Below are positions 7,064 to 10,162 of a DNA stretch of 10,162 nucleotides, one piece after another. The translations under genes and the position numbers were made by a program. A model generated the notes under the pieces. The model saw only the letters and a list, made by a program, of their open reading frames with translations. It was not told the DNA's origin and searched no databases. Source of the stretch: Bacteroidota bacterium (lineage in GTDB: Bacteria > Bacteroidota > Bacteroidia > Flavobacteriales > Flavobacteriaceae); assembly GCA_004356305.1 (NCBI GenBank), contig SMXJ01000100.1, positions 1 to 10,162 on the forward strand, written 5' to 3'. Position 1 is the first letter of the stretch; each line of letters opens with the position of its first letter.

Positions 7064-7496
7064 ATGAAAAAACTCATCCTTTTACTTGCTGCTGTAGTCT
7101 GGTTCTCTTGCTGAGAAGAAATGGAGACATCACAACCGGGTAAATTGCGGGAGGTTTTACAGGTGCAGGACAACAAGGAACTTCCTTTTCTTTTTGACGC
7201 CGATATAAAGAATAGCCTTCTCTTCGGATTTTTCTATTGTGGCCATCGCTGGAAAGAGGCCGTAGGAGTTTCATATCCCATCCTACTGACACAATACGGC
7301 AGCAGTAGCAAACAGAGTCAACGAAAAGCTCCCGATGCTCAATCATGTTCTTAGCTATCCTACTGCTATCTTCATCGATAAGAAAGTGGAGGTACGAAAA
7401 ATACATATCGGTTATAATGGGAAAGCAACAGGGGAGAAATACAATCAGTATACTACAGAATTTGAAAACTTTTTGAGCCAACTTCTTAAAGAATAG
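7064..7496 (+). pseudogene. Broken TlpA-like thioredoxin-family lipoprotein gene
   Basis: The reading frame starts with an intact lipoprotein signal peptide, M-K-K to lipobox WFSC, and then hits TGA (7112-7114) right after the lipobox cysteine. In the same frame the mature part continues (KLREVLQVQDNKELPFLFD, 7142-7198), like the N-terminal domain of flavobacterial TlpA-like lipoproteins. A fragment IVAIA (7236-7250) appears in another frame, the first frame resumes with GVSYPILLTQYGSSSK (7265-7312), and after a one-base frame change near 7310 the C-terminal thioredoxin part follows: KLPMLNHVLSYPTAIFIDKK, then GYNGKATGEKY, to TAG at 7494. The WCxxC segment and much of the middle are missing: about 144 codons remain where the family usually has well over 250 (from memory). 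One stop, at least two frame changes and deletion make function very unlikely. Confidence 0.85.
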
Positions 7497-7590
7497 TTAA
7501 TTAACACTGTTCTAATGTTTTTAACAGGAAGGTAACAATTATCCTTTTTCATTAGCATTACTTTTAAAGATACAATCAAATCTTTAAATT

Positions 7591-8697
7591 ATGTCAAAAG
7601 TTTACTCACACTTTATTGCCTTGTTTGCATTTATTCTGTTAACAGCATTTTCAACACAAGCACAGATCAATACTCCTCGAGGGAGTCAAATGGCTACAGT
7701 TTCACAGACCATAGGAATATCTACCATTGAGATCACTTATTCTCGACCTAGCGTGAAGGAACGCGAAATATGGGGAAAGTTGGTTCCTTATGGATTAAAT
7801 AATTTAGGTTTTGGAACTTCCAAAGCAGCACCATGGCGTGCAGGGGCAAATGAAAATACGACCATTACGTTCTCAAGCGATATGAAAGTAGAGGGAATGG
7901 ACATTAAAGCCGGTACTTACGGTCTATTTCTTGAAGTAAAGGAAAATAATGCGGCGACGCTTATTTTATCCGGTAATTCCACATCCTGGGGAAGTTTTTA
8001 TTATGACGAAGCCGAAGATGTATTACGAGCGGAAATTGTAACCACAACTATTCCTCATACTGAAATACTTACTTTCGATTTTACTGAAGTTTCTGCAACA
8101 ACAGCCACTGCGGCTCTTAATTGGGAAAAGAAGGCCTTTCCATTTACTATCGAAGTTCCTGTTACAGAATTAGTCCTTGCAGATATTCGAAATGACATGC
8201 GTAATCAACCCGGATTCAATCGGCAAACCTGGGAACAGGCGGCTAACTTTTCTTTAAATAATGACGGGGATCTCGATGAGGCATTAGTATGGATCGACAA
8301 GGCCATAGCCGGACAATTTTTTAGTCAGAAGACCTTTACCAATTTGCAAATAAAATCGGGAATCTTAGCGAAGCAGGGAAAGCAAGCCGAAGCAACACAA
8401 ATAATGGACGATAACCTGGATACAGGGACTATATTTGAGGTACACCAATACGGGCGGGCACTTATTGCCAATGGGATGAAGGACAAGGCATTGGAAATTT
8501 TTCAATACAACGCAAATAAATTTAAGGATCAATGGCCCGTTCATTATGGATTGGCTCGGGCTTATTCTGCTAACGGAGATTATAAAACTGCCTTAAAACA
8601 TTTGGAGATAGCTCATAATAACGCTCCTAATCCGGGAAGTAAGGGACGTGTCGAAGCGAATATTGAAAAATTAAAAAAAGGAGAGGACATCAATTAA
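7591..8697 (+). CDS. Secreted DUF2911 domain protein with C-terminal TPR repeats
   Basis: This 368-residue protein has a Sec signal peptide (about 1-24, ending STQA before Gln25), so it is periplasmic or secreted. Residues about 28-190 match DUF2911 as I know it: PRGSQ, QTIG, ITYSRPSVKEREIWGKLVPYG (49-68), the WRAGANE motif (82-88), ITFSSD, AGTYGLFL and a WGSFYYDEAEDVLRAE segment. Residues about 225-345 are helical and carry TPR-type repeats, the clearest being HYGLARAYSANGDYKTALKHLEIA. The biochemical role of DUF2911 is unknown to me; the TPR half suggests protein binding. The gene follows the TlpA pseudogene by 94 bases, with a weak -7 candidate TACTTTTA (7559-7566), and is closed by a strong terminator, so it is probably monocistronic. 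The ATG gives the complete signal peptide. Confidence 0.88.
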   Translation: MSKVYSHFIALFAFILLTAFSTQAQINTPRGSQMATVSQTIGISTIEITYSRPSVKEREIWGKLVPYGLNNLGFGTSKAAPWRAGANENTTITFSSDMKVEGMDIKAGTYGLFLEVKENNAATLILSGNSTSWGSFYYDEAEDVLRAEIVTTTIPHTEILTFDFTEVSATTATAALNWEKKAFPFTIEVPVTELVLADIRNDMRNQPGFNRQTWEQAANFSLNNDGDLDEALVWIDKAIAGQFFSQKTFTNLQIKSGILAKQGKQAEATQIMDDNLDTGTIFEVHQYGRALIANGMKDKALEIFQYNANKFKDQWPVHYGLARAYSANGDYKTALKHLEIAHNNAPNPGSKGRVEANIEKLKKGEDIN

Positions 8698-8717
8698 TTT
8701 TAAATAATTACTGAAAG

Positions 8718-8746
8718 ATACCTGCTTGAGAAAGTGGGTATTTTTT
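8718..8746 (+). terminator. Intrinsic terminator of the DUF2911-TPR gene
   Basis: Arms ATACCTGCTT (8718-8727) and AAGTGGGTAT (8732-8741) form a 10-bp stem with two G-U pairs, capped by the GNRA-type tetraloop GAGA and followed by six T residues (8741-8746). It lies 20 bases after the stop codon, between converging genes. On the minus strand the tail is less T-rich, so termination of the opposing gene here is less certain. Confidence 0.8.
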
Positions 8747-8764
8747 CGAAATATCTATGGATCC

Positions 8765-9235
8765 TTAATAGCAATCTAATGCATAACTAACTTCTTCATC
8801 CTTCTGCCACCCATCCGGGATATTGCTGAGTTGGGTAGAATTAACCTTTATACAACTAAGCGGATTGCCCACGAGGGATACAAATTTAAGATCGATGTTT
8901 TCCGAGATATTAATAAAGGTCAAATAGTTATTATTTAAGCTCAGATCTCTTAAATTGGTAAATTTTGAAATGCCTGTGACATCGGTCAGCCCCATATCGT
9001 TTAATTCCAAATCAGTCACATTTTCAATATTTTCGATGGATATAAAACCATTTAATTCATCGTCAAATCCTAGATCGATGAGTGCTTGTTCAAACACAGC
9101 ATCGGGTATCTCAGTAAATACCAAATAAGGATTAGTGTTAGGTGGTGAGTCTGAACTATTTCTAGCTTCTTTTTTAGCGCAGCTTGCGATACATATTGCA
9201 AGTGCGAACAAGCAAAGTAAAAGTGTATTTTTCAT
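8765..9235 (-). CDS. Small leucine-rich repeat lipoprotein
   Basis: This 156-residue protein has a lipoprotein signal peptide with lipobox IASC; Cys19 would be lipidated. A low-complexity Ser/Pro/Asn linker (24-37) leads to the motif TEIPDAVFEQALIDLGFDDELNG (41-63), which commonly opens the LRR domains of flavobacterial surface proteins. Short leucine-rich repeats follow (about 73-131: LELNDMGLTDVTGI, LRDLSLNNNYLTFINIS, LKFVSLVGNPLSCIKVN). Only about three repeats are present, fewer than in typical family members, and the protein ends soon after with Cys155, which could pair with Cys128. There is no Por-type sorting domain, so anchoring is by lipid only. A binding role at the cell surface is inference. 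A second ATG seven bases upstream is in another frame and lacks a signal peptide. Confidence 0.85.
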   Translation of the reverse strand: MKNTLLLCLFALAICIASCAKKEARNSSDSPPNTNPYLVFTEIPDAVFEQALIDLGFDDELNGFISIENIENVTDLELNDMGLTDVTGISKFTNLRDLSLNNNYLTFINISENIDLKFVSLVGNPLSCIKVNSTQLSNIPDGWQKDEEVSYALDCY

Positions 9236-9242
9236 TTTTCAT

Positions 9243-9549
9243 AATTTAGCGATTCCCTAAATTTAAGAAATATTTCGTACCTATTTATCTAATTATGAAA
9301 AAGTTACACTTACCTTTTCTCAACTCTCACAATCTGAGTTAGCCGTGGCCCACTTTTTTACTTGGCTGTTATTATTCAATCTTAATAATTCCGTTAACTG
9401 ATTTTTAACTGAAAATATGTCCGAATTTATCAGATTCCTATGATTTCGGACTAATGAAATAGCGGGTGCTTGTAGTTTTATTCAAAATCTTTAAAACTCG
9501 ATATTATGAAAACAAAACTATTTCTTCTATTAACTTAAAACAAGCAATT
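9243..9549. other. Intergenic region between the LRR lipoprotein and beta-barrel genes
   Basis: No gene longer than 15 codons is convincing here. It holds the divergent upstream regions of both flanking genes, a 7-bp inverted repeat GTCCGAA/TTCGGAC (9419-9425, 9445-9451), a -7-like TAGTTTTA (9473-9480) for the beta-barrel gene, and a ten-codon mini-ORF (9506-9538). On the minus strand a TAAATTTA box (9259-9266 region) is a weak -7 candidate for the LRR lipoprotein. Confidence 0.5.
9506..9538 (+). other. Mini-ORF resembling the start of a signal peptide
   Basis: ATG at 9506 opens a ten-codon frame reading MKTKLFLLLT followed by TAA. It has the Lys-rich then Leu-rich look of a secretion signal but stops before any cleavage site. 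It ends 11 bases before the beta-barrel start codon and could be a leader peptide or the remnant of a second signal sequence. Translation cannot be judged from the sequence. Confidence 0.3.
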
Positions 9550-10077
9550 ATGAAAAAATTATTATTGTTTGTTTCTTTTGCAATATTTGGGTTTTCAAAT
9601 ATTAGTGCACAAGACAGTTCTCAAACCCAAGACAGTTCTCAAACCACCAATTCTGGAGAAGGATTCAATTTAGGTTTGCACTTAGGTCTTAATTTCGATT
9701 CTACTATTTATGGATTAGATGTGACCTATTTATTTAATGTAAGTGATGGTTTTGATGTGGGGATAGCTACAGGATACCCCCTTTTTTTTAGTGAAAGTCC
9801 GCCTAAGAAAACTCGCGACCTTCAGGGCATTATCCCAATTGCTGCTTCTGCTCGAGTTGCTTTAGGCCAAAAATTGTTTATAGGAATTGATCTTGGATAT
9901 GGCATCATTACAAATTTCTCTGGAGGGACTGGAGGATTTTATTATTATCCAAAAATTGGCTTTCACTTTGTTGCCGTCGATATTTTTGGATATTATCAAG
10001 AAGTGGCAATGACCAGAGAAGGTATTAACTTCGATTCTGTTTCTTTTGGTGTTGGAGCATCATTTAATATTAACTAA
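9550..10077 (+). CDS. Small outer-membrane beta-barrel protein
   Basis: This 175-residue protein has a Sec signal peptide (1-20, NISA before Gln21), then a Ser/Gln/Thr-rich linker containing a duplicated hexapeptide (about 21-33). From residue 38 it is a run of alternating hydrophobic and polar residues ending in Gly or aromatic residues: FNLGLHLGLNFD, YGLDVTYLFNV, FDVGIATGYPLFF, PIAASARVALG, LFIGIDLGYGI, YYYPKIGFHF, VDIFGYYQEV and VSFGVGASFNIN. About eight strands are plausible, and the closing strand has the look of a barrel C-terminus, so a small OmpX/OmpW-size outer-membrane barrel is likely. No specific family can be named. The frame is open to 9466, but the ATG at 9550 is chosen because the signal peptide starts there. 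A perfect terminator follows. Confidence 0.8.
   Translation: MKKLLLFVSFAIFGFSNISAQDSSQTQDSSQTTNSGEGFNLGLHLGLNFDSTIYGLDVTYLFNVSDGFDVGIATGYPLFFSESPPKKTRDLQGIIPIAASARVALGQKLFIGIDLGYGIITNFSGGTGGFYYYPKIGFHFVAVDIFGYYQEVAMTREGINFDSVSFGVGASFNIN
9610..9645 (+). repeat. Exact 18-bp tandem duplication in the beta-barrel gene
   Basis: Two identical 18-base copies (9610-9627 and 9628-9645) each contain GACAGTTCTC and encode QDSSQT twice, directly after the signal peptidase site. The copies do not differ by a single base, which suggests a recent in-frame slip that lengthens the linker without touching the barrel. Confidence 0.85.
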
Positions 10078-10095
10078 TAAATAAATTTAAATATT

Positions 10096-10125
10096 AAAAG
10101 GGAGAAATAAAATCTCCCTTTTTTT
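10096..10125 (+). terminator. Intrinsic terminator of the beta-barrel gene
   Basis: Perfect 10-bp arms AAAAGGGAGA (10096-10105) and TCTCCCTTTT (10113-10122) enclose a 7-base A-rich loop and run into seven T residues (10119-10125). The hairpin starts 18 bases after the stop codon. Because the 5' arm starts with A residues, it could also act on transcripts entering from the right. Confidence 0.9.
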
Positions 10126-10162
10126 ATACTTAATTTTTTGCACATATTTAATTCTGAAATTA

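Noticed and set aside
7109..7114. TGA after the lipobox cysteine as a selenocysteine codon
   Set aside because: The position is not a redox site in the family, no stem-loop stands out behind it, and further frame changes and a deletion show decay.
7121..7354. 77-codon plus-strand frame as an independent small gene
   Set aside because: It is the in-frame continuation of the pseudogene after the TGA; its tail after 7310 is out-of-frame sequence.
7074..7481. 135-codon open frame on the minus strand opposite the TlpA pseudogene
   Set aside because: It lies entirely antisense to recognisable TlpA-like fragments and has no family features or promoter of its own; its openness is a by-product of the other strand.
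7496..7505. Palindrome GTTAATTAAC just after the pseudogene stop
   Set aside because: Ten bases of AT-rich palindrome are expected by chance in this composition; no second copy or element boundary is seen.
9466..9549. Upstream extension of the beta-barrel protein by 28 residues
   Set aside because: It would place a non-signal stretch before a complete Sec signal peptide and starts ahead of the -7-like box; the ATG at 9550 is more credible.

Overview
The window looks like chromosomal DNA of a Flavobacteriaceae-type Bacteroidota. The evidence is the low GC content, promoters matching the Bacteroidota -7 consensus TAnnTTTG (clear before pheT, the ABC-F gene and the first lipoprotein), lipoproteins and Sec signal peptides ending in AQ, a DUF2911 protein, an LRR lipoprotein of the 'IPDxxFEQALIDLG' type, and a pseudogene of a flavobacterial TlpA-like lipoprotein. 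No tRNA, rRNA, CRISPR array, transposase, integrase or phage gene is visible. It reads as ordinary core and accessory chromosome with several decayed or catalytically altered proteins, not as a defence or mobile island.

Layout, left to right. The window opens with the last 23 codons of a fructose-6-phosphate aldolase/transaldolase gene (+), which shares a terminator hairpin with a convergent thioredoxin-fold lipoprotein gene (-) whose active-site cysteines are gone. A divergent promoter region follows, then a YbiT-like ABC-F ATPase (+). Next is a short spacer made largely of degenerate 8-bp and 7-bp tandem repeats; the second array runs through the stop codon of an uncharacterised two-helix membrane protein gene (-). 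That gene lies 66 bp behind pheT (-), the phenylalanyl-tRNA synthetase beta chain.

Beyond the strong pheT promoter, on the + strand, come a leader with a terminator-like hairpin, a broken TlpA-like lipoprotein gene (stop codon directly after the lipobox cysteine, frameshifts, and loss of the WCxxC region), and a secreted DUF2911-TPR protein ending in a good terminator. Then follow an LRR lipoprotein (-) and, divergently, a small outer-membrane beta-barrel protein (+) closed by a perfect hairpin terminator.

Functionally the genes fall into translation (pheT, the ABC-F ribosome-associated ATPase), central carbon metabolism (the aldolase) and cell envelope (three lipoprotein loci counting the pseudogene, one periplasmic/secreted TPR protein, one beta barrel, one inner-membrane protein). 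No multi-gene pathway is apparent; most genes have their own promoter and terminator. The most interesting signals are the one-sided loss of a single composite ATP site in the ABC-F protein, two independent losses of thioredoxin active sites, and the repeat arrays eroding a gene end. I found no convincing new multi-gene system.
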